From an uncultured Lysobacterales bacterium (GTDB lineage Bacteria > Pseudomonadota > Gammaproteobacteria > Xanthomonadales > SZUA-36), in assembly GCA_937924405.1 (NCBI GenBank), contig CALDVW010000064.1:1-40624 (forward strand): a DNA stretch of 40,624 nucleotides. The letters are read 5' to 3'. Within the stretch, counting starts at the first letter, position 1. Each line of letters starts with the position of its first letter. Position numbers and translations under genes: made by a program. The notes below the pieces were generated by a model, which was given only the letters and a program-made list of their open reading frames with translations, was not told the origin of the DNA and ran no database searches. Of this stretch, positions 1 to 8,381 are shown in pieces.

Positions 1-10
1 GGACTAGGTT

Positions 11-1234
11 ATGGCAACGACCACACAATTAGAACCAACCGTATTTCTCTGGCAGGGACGCGATAAGCGCGGCACCAAGCTGAAAGGGCAACAAATTGCC
101 ACGACTCCCAACCTGGTGCGGGCCGAACTGCGCCGCCAGGGCATCAACCCGATCAGTGTCAAGAAAAAGCCCAAGCCGCTCCTGGGTGGCGCCGGCAGCA
201 GGATAAGCGCCAAGGACATCGCCGTATTCAGCCGGCAACTCGCCACCATGCTGAAATCAGGCGTACCGCTGGTCACTTCGATGCAAATCATCTCCGGCGG
301 TCTCAAAAACCCGCGCATGCGGGTCATGGTGGATAAGATTCGGGCAGAGGTTGAATCAGGCAGCGCCCTGCATGAAGCGCTGGAAGAACACCCGGTTCAG
401 TTCGACGAGTTGTACACCAACCTGGTCAAGGCCGGCGAAAGCGCCGGTGTGCTCGACACCATCCTGGACAACATTGCAACACACAAAGAGCGCATCGAAA
501 GTATCAAGGGTAAGATTCGCAAAGCGCTTTATTATCCTGCAGCCGTTATTGCGGTCGCCATCATCGTGTCCTCGATCCTGCTGATTTACGTCATTCCCCA
601 ATTCGAGGGCATCTTCAAGAGTTTTGGAGCGGATCTGCCTGCATTTACCAAGATGGTGGTTGAGGCTTCACGCTTCATGCGCGCAAAGGGGATTTACCTT
701 TTGCTGGGATTCGTTGCGCTCGTTATCGCATTCATCATGGCCAAGAAGCGTTCGAAGAGATTCGCCTACTTCATTGACCATACAGCCCTGAAAATACCGA
801 TTGTCGGCGTCATTCTCGAACAGGCGGCCATTGCACGATTCTGCCGCACGCTGGCCATTACTTTCGCGGCGGGTGTTCCACTGGTCGATGCACTCCAAAT
901 CGTTTCCGGCGCAACTGGCAACCGGGTCTTTGACAATGCCGCAGCCAAAATTCGGGAAGATGTAGCGGTCGGGCACCAACTCCAGATGGCAATGCAGCAG
1001 GTTGGGGTTTTCCCCACCATGGTCATTCAAATGGCCTCCATTGGTGAAGAGGCGGGCTCACTGGACGAGATGCTGATCAAGGTGGCGGAAGCATATGAAG
1101 AGGAGGTGAACAACGCGGTAGATGCGCTAAGCAGCCTGCTTGAACCCCTCATTATCGTTTTCGTGGGTATCGTGGTTGGCACCATGGTGATCGCTATGTA
1201 CCTGCCCATCTTCAAGATGGCAGCAGTCATCTGA
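11..1234 (+). CDS. pilC: Type IV pilus inner-membrane platform protein PilC
   Basis: A 407-residue protein of the T2SSF/GspF family. It is the inner-membrane platform on which the assembly and retraction ATPases act to polymerise pilin. Two repeated T2SSF domains are visible, the first beginning near residue 73 (FSRQLATML) and the second near residue 276 (FCRTLAITF). Hydrophobic membrane segments lie around residues 176-196, 226-243 and at the C-terminus. The length is typical of the family. The ATG is preceded by GGACTAGG. The next gene is pilD, 21 nt downstream on the same strand, which is the usual pilB-pilC-pilD order, so pilB is expected just off the left edge. Assignment is by family recognition and context. 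Confidence 0.95.
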   Translation: MATTTQLEPTVFLWQGRDKRGTKLKGQQIATTPNLVRAELRRQGINPISVKKKPKPLLGGAGSRISAKDIAVFSRQLATMLKSGVPLVTSMQIISGGLKNPRMRVMVDKIRAEVESGSALHEALEEHPVQFDELYTNLVKAGESAGVLDTILDNIATHKERIESIKGKIRKALYYPAAVIAVAIIVSSILLIYVIPQFEGIFKSFGADLPAFTKMVVEASRFMRAKGIYLLLGFVALVIAFIMAKKRSKRFAYFIDHTALKIPIVGVILEQAAIARFCRTLAITFAAGVPLVDALQIVSGATGNRVFDNAAAKIREDVAVGHQLQMAMQQVGVFPTMVIQMASIGEEAGSLDEMLIKVAEAYEEEVNNAVDALSSLLEPLIIVFVGIVVGTMVIAMYLPIFKMAAVI

Positions 1235-1255
1235 ACGGCTGCATACCTGCAAAAA

Positions 1256-2122
1256 GTGATAGAGATTCTGCTCGAAATCACACCCCTGTTTTATACAGGG
1301 GTGTTTATTCTCGGGGCCATGATTGGCAGCTTCCTCAACGTCATCATCCTCAGGGTACCCTTATTGCTCGAATACGACTGGCGTTGCCAGTGCCGGGAAT
1401 TACTGGAACTGGAGCAGGACGAAGCAACACGCCCCCCTGGCTTCATCATCAGCCGTTCCAACTGTCCCAAGTGCGGCCACGGCATCAGGGCATATGAAAA
1501 CATCCCGTTGATCTCCTACCTGTTCCTGGGCGGTAAGTGCTCGGCTTGCAAAACCGGAATCTCGATTCGCTACCCCACGGTCGAATTGCTCACTGCAGTG
1601 CTTTTTGTAATAACCATCTGGCACTTCGGGCCAAATCTTCAGGGGCTGACAGCGCTGTTTCTGACCGCGTTCCTGATCGCGATGGCTGGAATCGACATCG
1701 ACCACCAGCTATTACCCGACAACATGACCATTCCCCTCATGTGGGCGGGTATCGTGTTGAGTTTCTGGTCGGTCCATATTGACCTCTCATCCAGCATTGC
1801 CGGAGCGATCGCCGGTTACCTGATCCTGTGGTCTATTTATCACCTGTTCCGCTTACTGACGGGAAAGGAAGGCATGGGCTACGGTGATTTCAAACTGCTT
1901 GCGGCTCTGGGGGCATGGATGGGCTGGCAAATGCTGCCTTTGATCGTTTTACTTTCCTCGTTGGTAGGCGCCGTGGTCGGCTTGACCCTGATGGGAACCG
2001 GGCATCTTAAAAAAGACAGGCCGATGCCGTTTGGACCTTTCATTGCCGCTGCCGGCTGGATTGCCCTGGTCTGGGGAGATCGCATCCTGAACCTTTATTC
2101 GAGTTCAGGCGCTTTTGGCTGA
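1256..2122 (+). CDS. pilD: Prepilin peptidase / N-methyltransferase PilD
   Basis: A 288-residue polytopic inner-membrane aspartic protease that cleaves the leader peptide of type IV prepilins and methylates the new N-terminus. The N-terminal domain has the GSFLNV motif at residues 24-29 and cysteine pairs of the zinc-binding type (C70/C73 and C95/C98, with extra C44 and C46). The catalytic aspartates are D149 in the DIDHQLLPD segment and D211 in GYGDFKL. It starts with GTG and has no strong ribosome binding site, but the N-terminal membrane segment matches relatives, so the start is reasonable. A terminator-like hairpin lies 25 nt inside the gene (see 1280-1304). It is probably co-transcribed with pilC and coaE. 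Confidence 0.94.
   Translation: MIEILLEITPLFYTGVFILGAMIGSFLNVIILRVPLLLEYDWRCQCRELLELEQDEATRPPGFIISRSNCPKCGHGIRAYENIPLISYLFLGGKCSACKTGISIRYPTVELLTAVLFVITIWHFGPNLQGLTALFLTAFLIAMAGIDIDHQLLPDNMTIPLMWAGIVLSFWSVHIDLSSSIAGAIAGYLILWSIYHLFRLLTGKEGMGYGDFKLLAALGAWMGWQMLPLIVLLSSLVGAVVGLTLMGTGHLKKDRPMPFGPFIAAAGWIALVWGDRILNLYSSSGAFG
1280..1304 (+). other. Terminator-like hairpin inside the 5' end of pilD
   Basis: A perfect 9-bp inverted repeat (ACACCCCTG / CAGGGGTGT) surrounds a 7-nt loop and is followed at once by TTATTC on the + strand. It looks like a weak intrinsic terminator or attenuator. It lies entirely within the first membrane segment of pilD rather than between genes. It could lower pilD expression relative to pilC, or it may be a coincidence of codon choice. 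The structure is directly visible; the function is inferred. Confidence 0.5.
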
Positions 2123-2155
2123 GGCTGACCAGCCATCGAACACAAAACCGCCATC

Positions 2156-2788
2156 ATGGATGAATCCCCTGCGATCTATACGGTGGTATTGACCGGTGGC
2201 ATCGCATCGGGCAAGACTGCCGTGTCCGACCATTTTGCCCGCCTTGGCGTTCCTGTAATCGATACTGACCGGATAGCGCGCGATATTGTGGAGCCCGGTC
2301 AGCCGGCGCTGAAGAGCATCGCAGACTCATTTGGACCCGGCATTCTTGACGGTGATGGGGCGCTGGACCGCCGTGAAATGCGGAACCTTATTTTTTCCGA
2401 TCCGGTATTGAAATCACGATTGGAAAATATACTCCACCCGCTGATTTCAAAAGAAGTGCTGCGGCAACTTGGCAGGCAGACTGGCCCCTACTGTATCCTC
2501 GTCATTCCCCTGTTCGCCGAGTCATCTTCCTACACCTGGGTGGACCGGGTACTGGTGGTGGACGTGCCGGAGGAAGTTCAGATCGAGCGCGTCATGGCAC
2601 GCGATCTGATCGGGCGGGAACAGGCCGAGGCCATTCTCCAGGCCCAGACCAGCCGGCGAGGCCGACTGGAGCTTGCAGATGATGTGCTGGACAACAGCGG
2701 CAGTTTTTCAGATTTAAAAAAGCAGGTCGAAAAACTTCACGGATTTTACCTGGAAACTGCCGGCAACAGCTCCGGGGGTCATCACTGA
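2156..2788 (+). CDS. coaE: Dephospho-CoA kinase
   Basis: A 210-residue P-loop kinase that phosphorylates the ribose 3' hydroxyl of dephospho-CoA, the last step of coenzyme A synthesis in the cytoplasm. The Walker A motif GGIASGKT is at residues 14-21, followed by the IDTDRIAR segment that is conserved in the family. The length is normal (about 200 residues). It follows pilD by 33 nt, an arrangement common in gammaproteobacteria (pilB-pilC-pilD-coaE). In pseudomonads the small zinc protein YacG follows, but here the next gene is the convergent secA, so yacG is absent from this place. No strong ribosome binding site precedes the ATG. Confidence 0.95.
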   Translation: MDESPAIYTVVLTGGIASGKTAVSDHFARLGVPVIDTDRIARDIVEPGQPALKSIADSFGPGILDGDGALDRREMRNLIFSDPVLKSRLENILHPLISKEVLRQLGRQTGPYCILVIPLFAESSSYTWVDRVLVVDVPEEVQIERVMARDLIGREQAEAILQAQTSRRGRLELADDVLDNSGSFSDLKKQVEKLHGFYLETAGNSSGGHH

Positions 2789-2822
2789 ATGCCCATCATC
2801 CAGAATGGACGACCTTTAGACG

Positions 2823-5543
2823 TCAGGTCAGTTTCCCATGACAGTGCTTGTACTTATTGCCTGAACCACAGGGACAAGGTTCGTTTCTGCCTACTTTCCG
2901 GCCTTCCCTGACGAACGTTTCACCACCCGCCGCAATCTCCCCCGATCCTTCATTGCCCGCGGTTACGGCCTCATCATGCCGGTATTCCATCTCGGCATCG
3001 CGGCGGCGTTGCGCGTCCATTGCCTCGACATCTTCTTCGGCCTTGACCTGGACCCGGGCAAGAATCCGTATCACCTCGTGCTTGATGTTCCCCAGCAACT
3101 CGGTGAACATTTCAAAGGACTCCCGCTTGTATTCCTGCATCGGCTGCTTCTGCGCATAACCCCTTAACCCGATACCCTGGCGAAGGTAGTCCATGCTGGC
3201 CAGATGATCCTTCCACTGCTGATCCAGAACATTCAGCATCAGGGCCTTTTCGAAATGCCTCATCACCTCGGAGCCGGTCATTTGCTCCTTGGAATTGAAG
3301 TGCTCATCGACGGCTTCGACAATCCGTTCGCGCAATACTTCTTCATGAATATTGTCATCCTCGCCCAGCCATTCGTTGAGGGGCAGATTGATACCGAACT
3401 CGCCTTCCAATGCATTTTCGAGAGCGGGTATTTCCCACTGTTCGTCGATGCTTCCCGGCGGAATGAACCGGTCGATGACATCATTGAACACATCGTGTCT
3501 CATCTCTAGAATGGTGTCGCCAATTTCTTCCGACTCCATTAATTCGTTACGTTGCTGGTAGACCACCCGCCTCTGATCGTTTGCCACATCGTCGTAATCG
3601 AGCAAGTGTTTACGCACGTCGAAATTGTGCGCTTCAACCTTGCGCTGGGCATTTTCAATGGCGCGGTTCAACATCCCCGCTTCGATTGCCTCATCTTCCT
3701 TCATGCCGAACCGCTGCATCAGCACCGACATCCGGTCCGAAGCGAAAATTCGCATCAGGTTATCTTCCAGCGACAGATAGAACCTGGAGGATCCCGGGTC
3801 GCCCTGGCGGCCTGAACGCCCCCGCAACTGATTATCTATGCGGCGTGATTCATGCCGCTCCGTGCCAATGATATGAAGTCCGCCGGCGTCCACGACCTGT
3901 TCGTGACGCTTCTGCCACTCCTGCCTGATTTGTTCACGCTGACTTTCGTCAGCTTCGCCGGTGAGTTCTTCCAGTTCAGCCGCGAGACTGCCGCCAAGCA
4001 CAATATCGGTGCCGCGGCCGGCCATGTTGGTGGCTATTGTTACCGCTGCAGGGCTACCCGCCAGCGCCACGATGGAGGCTTCCCTTTCATGCTGCTTTGC
4101 GTTCAGTACTTCGTGGCTTATCTTGCGTTTTTTCAACTTGCCGGACAACAGTTCTGAAGTCTCGATCGACGTCGTGCCCACCAGCACCGGCTGACCGCGT
4201 TCCACGCAATCATAGATATCATCGATAATGGCGCCGTATTTGGCTTCGACATTCAGAAAAACGAGATCGTCCTTGTCATCCCGGATCATTGGCATGGCGG
4301 TGGGAATCACCACGACTTCAAGGCCGTAAATGGACTGGAATTCGTATGCTTCCGTGTCCGCCGTACCCGTCATGCCGGCGAGTTTGTCATACAGGCGGAA
4401 GTAATTCTGAAATGTAATCGAAGCGAGAGTCTGGTTTTCTTTCTGAATCGGCACCCCTTCCTTTGCTTCGATTGCCTGGTGCAGTCCTTCCGACCAACGA
4501 CGCCCGGCCAGCGTCCTGCCGGTGAATTCATCCACGATGACTACTTCACCATCCTGGATGATGTAGTCGACGTCTTTGCTAAACAGGTGATGCGCGCGCA
4601 AGCCTGCGTTCAGATGGTGAACCAGGTTTAGGTTCTGCGCGTTATAGAGGCTGTCGTCTTCCTTCAACAGGCCGGATTTCACCATCAATTGTTCAACATG
4701 CGCCATGCCGTCTTCGGTGAGGTAAACCTGCTTCTGTTTTTCATCGATGGTGAAATCACCCTCTCCGAATTCTCCTTCTTCCTCTGAAAGGATTTCAGCA
4801 GGCTTCAAGTCAGGAATGAGCTGATTGATCCGGACGTAAAGCTGGGGGGTTTCGTCAGCCGGTCCGGAAATAATCAATGGGGTGCGGGCTTCATCAATCA
4901 GGATCGAGTCAACTTCGTCGACAATCGCAAAATAGCGGTCGCGTTGGGATTTCTGGTCGCTGGAAAAAGCCATGTTGTCGCGCAGATAATCAAAACCCAA
5001 CTCGTTGTTGGTCGCATAGACAACATCACAGGCGTATGCGGCTCTTTTGGCGGCCGGAGTCATGCCTGGGATCGCGACACCGACGGTCAGGCCCAAGGCC
5101 GTGTAGATGGGTTTCATCCACTCCGCGTCTCTGCGGGCCAGGTAATCATTCACGGTCACAACATGAGCACTCATGCCAGTGAGCGTATTGAGGTAAACCG
5201 CCAGTGTCGCCATGAGGGTTTTACCCTCACCGGTTTTCATCTCGGCAATTTTGCCCTCGTGCAGCACCATGCCGCCGATCATCTGGACATCGTAATGCCT
5301 CAGGCCCAGTGTTCTGCAGGAAGCCTCACGAACCAGGGCGAACGCTTCGGGCAGTAAACTGTCCAGAGATTCCCCCTGTTTGTGACGAGCACGCATTTCC
5401 TGCGTTTTTTCTTTCAATTCATCGTCGGAAAGCGCCTTGACAGAATCTTCATAGTCGTTGATTTTATGGACAGCTTTGCCCATTTTCTTGACCAGCCGTT
5501 CATTTCGGCTGCCCACCATCTTTGTAATCAGCTTATTAAGCAT
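2823..5543 (-). CDS. secA: Preprotein translocase ATPase SecA
   Basis: A 906-residue SecA, the ATPase motor that pushes preproteins through the SecYEG channel. Visible features are the Walker A motif GEGKT at residues 105-109, the DEVDS Walker B region near residue 210, the GRGTDI and GRSGRQGD helicase-type motifs of the second nucleotide-binding fold, and a C-terminal zinc/SecB-binding tail with CPC at 890-892 followed by C901-H902. The length is close to that of E. coli SecA (901). It lies downstream of the M23 peptidase gene and converges on coaE with a 34-nt gap. There is no secM-like leader upstream, and I cannot name a confident promoter in the 86-nt gap before it. Confidence 0.98.
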   Translation of the reverse strand: MLNKLITKMVGSRNERLVKKMGKAVHKINDYEDSVKALSDDELKEKTQEMRARHKQGESLDSLLPEAFALVREASCRTLGLRHYDVQMIGGMVLHEGKIAEMKTGEGKTLMATLAVYLNTLTGMSAHVVTVNDYLARRDAEWMKPIYTALGLTVGVAIPGMTPAAKRAAYACDVVYATNNELGFDYLRDNMAFSSDQKSQRDRYFAIVDEVDSILIDEARTPLIISGPADETPQLYVRINQLIPDLKPAEILSEEEGEFGEGDFTIDEKQKQVYLTEDGMAHVEQLMVKSGLLKEDDSLYNAQNLNLVHHLNAGLRAHHLFSKDVDYIIQDGEVVIVDEFTGRTLAGRRWSEGLHQAIEAKEGVPIQKENQTLASITFQNYFRLYDKLAGMTGTADTEAYEFQSIYGLEVVVIPTAMPMIRDDKDDLVFLNVEAKYGAIIDDIYDCVERGQPVLVGTTSIETSELLSGKLKKRKISHEVLNAKQHEREASIVALAGSPAAVTIATNMAGRGTDIVLGGSLAAELEELTGEADESQREQIRQEWQKRHEQVVDAGGLHIIGTERHESRRIDNQLRGRSGRQGDPGSSRFYLSLEDNLMRIFASDRMSVLMQRFGMKEDEAIEAGMLNRAIENAQRKVEAHNFDVRKHLLDYDDVANDQRRVVYQQRNELMESEEIGDTILEMRHDVFNDVIDRFIPPGSIDEQWEIPALENALEGEFGINLPLNEWLGEDDNIHEEVLRERIVEAVDEHFNSKEQMTGSEVMRHFEKALMLNVLDQQWKDHLASMDYLRQGIGLRGYAQKQPMQEYKRESFEMFTELLGNIKHEVIRILARVQVKAEEDVEAMDAQRRRDAEMEYRHDEAVTAGNEGSGEIAAGGETFVREGRKVGRNEPCPCGSGNKYKHCHGKLT

Positions 5544-5629
5544 ATCCAGAGGTTTCTTTTTGAAATTCGCGCCGAATGGTATTTGGGGTCAAACGGGCAA
5601 GGATACAAGCCAAAATCGGGGATTTGAGC

Positions 5630-6559
5630 CTACCGGAGGTGGCCTACGAAGCGGGCTGGGTTGATCCTCGTGCCGTCTTTCAATACCTCGAAATGAACAT
5701 GAGGGGCCGACGCCCTGCCGGTACTGCCCATCCGGGCGATAACCTGGCCGGCGGTGACATGATCGCCTGCATTGACTGATAATTCGTCGTTATGGGCATA
5801 GCGTGTACGGTAACCATTGCCATGATCTATTTCCACCGTTTTGCCGTATCCCGCCCGACTCGCGGACCGTATCACGACACCGCTGGCCACACTCAATACA
5901 TCCGACCCCTGGGTGCCGGCGAAATCCAGGCCGCGATGCTGAACACGCTCACCTGTAAATGGATCGTTGCGCTCACCAAACCTCGATGAAATCCAGCCTT
6001 TTCTGACCGGCCACCCCGTTGGGGTAAGTTCATTTTCCAGTTGCCGGTTCACCATCAGGAATTGAAGCGCGTCCAGCTGGGAAGATTGCCGGCGGAGTTT
6101 GTCGCTCAGAACAGAGAGATTGCTCCGCAACTCCGCTTCTCCAGCCGAACCGACCGGCTCGTAATCACCCGGTCCGCCAATCGGAGCCGGTTCATTGAAG
6201 TCAAACTCATCAAGAGTCAGCTGACCCATATGGGCCAGCCGTTCACCCAGCGCATCAAGACGGGTCGAAGCCGCCTGTAGTTCAGCCAGCCTGGCCGCCA
6301 ACGCATTGACGCTGTGCTTGCCAACGAGCCGCAATCGGTCTACCTCACCCTGCTGTTGACGCACTTCAAGCTGTAAAGCCTGAACATTCTGCAAGTATTC
6401 TTCCGGTAAGTTTGCGCTGCTTCTGCCCAGGAAAAAAAACAGGCCGCCACAGCACAGGAATGCCGCAAACAGGAAAATTTGCCGTGAATTGATCAATCCC
6501 GCCACCTTATTCAGGCGATCAGGACTGGTAATCAGCGATGTTGCTGAAGTACGCTTCAT
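5630..6559 (-). CDS. Membrane-anchored M23 family peptidase (LytM domain)
   Basis: A 309-residue protein with one N-terminal membrane segment (about residues 28-44), a periplasmic coiled-coil region (about 50-115) and a C-terminal M23/LytM zinc endopeptidase domain. The zinc and catalytic residues look intact: H208 and D212 in HRGLD, H256, and HVH at 287-289. It is therefore probably an active peptidoglycan endopeptidase rather than an EnvC-type activator, though the substrate is not known. A dciA / M23 peptidase / secA gene order next to lpxC is common in gammaproteobacteria that lack secM. The start codon lies two bases from that of the divergent dciA. A GAGGAT ribosome-binding-like sequence lies 12 nt upstream, within dciA. 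Confidence 0.9.
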   Translation of the reverse strand: MKRTSATSLITSPDRLNKVAGLINSRQIFLFAAFLCCGGLFFFLGRSSANLPEEYLQNVQALQLEVRQQQGEVDRLRLVGKHSVNALAARLAELQAASTRLDALGERLAHMGQLTLDEFDFNEPAPIGGPGDYEPVGSAGEAELRSNLSVLSDKLRRQSSQLDALQFLMVNRQLENELTPTGWPVRKGWISSRFGERNDPFTGERVQHRGLDFAGTQGSDVLSVASGVVIRSASRAGYGKTVEIDHGNGYRTRYAHNDELSVNAGDHVTAGQVIARMGSTGRASAPHVHFEVLKDGTRINPARFVGHLR

Positions 6560-6561
6560 TT

Positions 6562-6981
6562 ATGGCTCGCTATCCTCAGTCTGCAAAAAAGACGCTGCGC
6601 GTCGACGAAGTCCTTTCAGACCACGAAACTTCCCTTGGCAAGCTGTTGAGGCGCGCTTCCCTGCTAATGCAACTCGAACATCTGCTTGCGGGATTTCTCG
6701 ACCCCGGGTTGGCAGCACATTTTCAGGTTGCAGCCGTCAGGAAAAATCGTTTGATCCTGATATCTCCCACTGCCGCCTTGGCCACTACACTCCGCATGCA
6801 GGCTCCCCGACTCATTGAGTGCCTGCATAAGGCCGGTTATGCGGATATCGAAAACATCGATATTCGCGTCGCCCCGCTTGTAGAACAGCCTGAGAGGCTT
6901 CTCAAAAGGAGATCGCTTTCCCCGGCAGCCAAACAAGCTTTCGACCTCATGAACCAGTTAGGGGCCGATGAGGACGATTAA
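6562..6981 (+). CDS. dciA: DciA-family (DUF721) replicative helicase loader-like protein
   Basis: A 139-residue protein of the DUF721/DciA family. Members of this family help load the replicative helicase DnaB in bacteria that lack the phage-derived DnaC. The recognisable part is the N-terminal region with VAAVRKNRLILISPTAALA, which fits the KH-like fold of DciA, and a position beside lpxC and secA that is conserved for this family. The ATG at 6562 is two bases from the divergent M23 peptidase ATG. An in-frame ATG at 6538 would make the two genes overlap by 22 bp. Neither start has a strong ribosome binding site, so the choice is uncertain. It converges on lpxC. Confidence 0.75.
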   Translation: MARYPQSAKKTLRVDEVLSDHETSLGKLLRRASLLMQLEHLLAGFLDPGLAAHFQVAAVRKNRLILISPTAALATTLRMQAPRLIECLHKAGYADIENIDIRVAPLVEQPERLLKRRSLSPAAKQAFDLMNQLGADEDD

Positions 6982-7091
6982 TACACCCGAAAACCTGTCC
7001 GAGCGTACGGACGGCGGATGATATCAGAAATTGGCTGGTTTGTCGTGAAAAGGGAACCCCGCTCCGCCCGGCTTACCTGGCCTGGAACGGG

Positions 7092-7112
7092 TGCAAGGCA
7101 GTTTGCCTTGCA
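7092..7112. terminator. Hairpin between convergent dciA and lpxC
   Basis: A perfect 9-bp stem (TGCAAGGCA / TGCCTTGCA) with a 3-nt loop lies in the 183-nt gap between the convergent dciA and lpxC stop codons. A second smaller hairpin (ACAGGC / GCCTGT, 7139-7158) lies just past the lpxC stop. Neither is followed by a T-run, so these would be poor intrinsic terminators. They could still act as bidirectional RNA 3'-end stabilisers. Nothing else is visible in this gap. Confidence 0.4.
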
Positions 7113-7164
7113 TGGCATGAAGCCTTGAACAGATGACGACAGGCCGTGAGCAGCCTGTGGCTCC

Positions 7165-8079
7165 TCAGATAGTTGCCTGGGCCGGATGAGCGTAAGACAC
7201 TGGAATCGCTTCCGAATCGTCGAAAGTGACTTCTTCCCAGGCCTCAGGCTGCTCCAGTAGTTCTCGCAGCAGGAGGTTGTTGAGTTCATGCCCGGATTTG
7301 TAACCGGAAAATGCTCCGATCAGGCCATGTCCCAGCAGATAGAGGTCGCCAATGGCATCCAGCACCTTGTGCTTGACGAACTCGTCTTCATAGCGAAGAC
7401 CGTCTTCATTCAAAACCCGGTAATCGTCCAGAACGACTGCGTTATCCATGCTGCCACCCAGAACCAGGTTTCGTTCGCGTAACATTTCGATGTCGCGCAT
7501 AAAGCCAAAGGTACGGGCCCTGGCAATTTCCTTCAAATAGGATGTCGTGGAGAAATCCACGGATGCAAAGGACTGGTGTGAACGGAACACAGGGTGATTG
7601 AAATCAATTTTGAACGAAACGCGAAAACCGTCAAACGGATCGATACGCGCCCACTTATCGTCCTTGCGGACTTCGACCGGTTCCAGAATCCGGATAAACC
7701 GCTTGGCCGCTGATTGCACTTCTATACCGGCTGACTGAATCAGGAACACGAATGGCCCGGCGCTGCCATCCATGATCGGTACCTCTGCATTGCTCAAATC
7801 TACGTAAGCATTGTCGATACCGAGTCCAGCAAAAGCGGACATCAGGTGTTCAACGGTTGAAACCCGGACACCATCCTGTTCCAGCGACGTGTTCATGCTG
7901 GTGTCACCAACATGAGTTGCGAACGCAGGAACTTCCATGACCGGATCAAGATCCGTGCGCCTGAATATGATGCCCGTATTGACCGGGGCCGGACGCAAAG
8001 TCATGAATACTTTTTCACCGGTATGAATACCAACACCGGTTGCACGGATGACATTCTTGAGGGTACGTTGATTAATCAT
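7165..8079 (-). CDS. lpxC: UDP-3-O-acyl-N-acetylglucosamine deacetylase LpxC
   Basis: A 304-residue zinc deacetylase that catalyses the committed step of lipid A synthesis in the cytoplasm. The family start MINQRTLKN and the zinc ligands H78 (VEHLMSAF), H237 and D241 (HKVLDAIGD) are present. Length is normal (E. coli 305). A strong ribosome binding site, GAGGAG, lies 8 nt before the ATG. It follows ftsZ, as in E. coli, but is separated by a 302-nt gap with its own candidate promoter, so it is probably also transcribed independently of the dcw genes. Its presence indicates an LPS-bearing outer membrane. Confidence 0.98.
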   Translation of the reverse strand: MINQRTLKNVIRATGVGIHTGEKVFMTLRPAPVNTGIIFRRTDLDPVMEVPAFATHVGDTSMNTSLEQDGVRVSTVEHLMSAFAGLGIDNAYVDLSNAEVPIMDGSAGPFVFLIQSAGIEVQSAAKRFIRILEPVEVRKDDKWARIDPFDGFRVSFKIDFNHPVFRSHQSFASVDFSTTSYLKEIARARTFGFMRDIEMLRERNLVLGGSMDNAVVLDDYRVLNEDGLRYEDEFVKHKVLDAIGDLYLLGHGLIGAFSGYKSGHELNNLLLRELLEQPEAWEEVTFDDSEAIPVSYAHPAQATI

Positions 8080-8114
8080 TATGGGGACTCCTCACGGTCC
8101 TCAAAACTGGGCGC

Positions 8115-8123
8115 ATACTAGCA
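8115..8123 (-). promoter_or_regulatory. Candidate extended -10 promoter for lpxC
   Basis: On the - strand the sequence TGC-TAGTAT matches an extended -10 element (TGnTATAAT). It lies about 36 nt upstream of the lpxC start. No good -35 hexamer is visible at the expected spacing, which extended -10 promoters can tolerate. The resulting leader would be about 30 nt long and would contain the GAGGAG ribosome binding site. Confidence 0.4.
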
Positions 8124-8171
8124 CAGTGGAACACCTCTTCATAGCCAAAAAGTTGGTCTTTAGGCAACATG

Positions 8172-8189
8172 TGTTGTAAATTAACAACA
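8172..8189. promoter_or_regulatory. AT-rich dyad upstream of the lpxC promoter
   Basis: TGTTGT-N6-ACAACA is a perfect 6-bp dyad with an AT-rich 6-nt centre. It sits in a locally AT-rich stretch (about 8160-8220) with repeated AACA/ACATGT words in an otherwise GC-rich region. Its place about 50 bp upstream of the candidate lpxC -10 suits an operator or UP-type element. Function is inferred only. Confidence 0.3.
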
Positions 8190-8282
8190 TTTTAACAAAC
8201 ATGTAACACAATGGTTACGAAGCAGCCTTGGACCGGGTTCCTCTTCCATGTTTTAACAACCCTGTCCGGCAACCGGAATAGA

Positions 8283-8302
8283 CCGGCCTGCACGCAGGCC
8301 GG
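8283..8302 (-). terminator. Hairpin downstream of ftsZ
   Basis: A GC-rich inverted repeat (CCGGCCTG / CAGGCCGG, 4-nt loop) lies about 80 nt past the ftsZ stop codon, inside the 302-nt ftsZ-lpxC gap. It has no T-run, so it is a weak candidate for an intrinsic terminator. It could be a pause or RNA-stabilising structure limiting read-through from the dcw operon into lpxC. The rest of the gap holds the AT-rich dyad and the lpxC promoter; no gene is seen. Confidence 0.4.
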
Positions 8303-8381
8303 CTCGGCGAGTCTGAGATTCCGGCTGCCGGACTTCATCACCAAAAGCAGCGTGCTGAGTGACACACGCAACGGACCTTGT

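Noticed and set aside
5544-5629. secM-like leader or promoter for secA
   Set aside because: There is no open frame with a secretion-arrest sequence. TTGACC-N17-CGAATT exists on the - strand, but the -10 is too poor to call.
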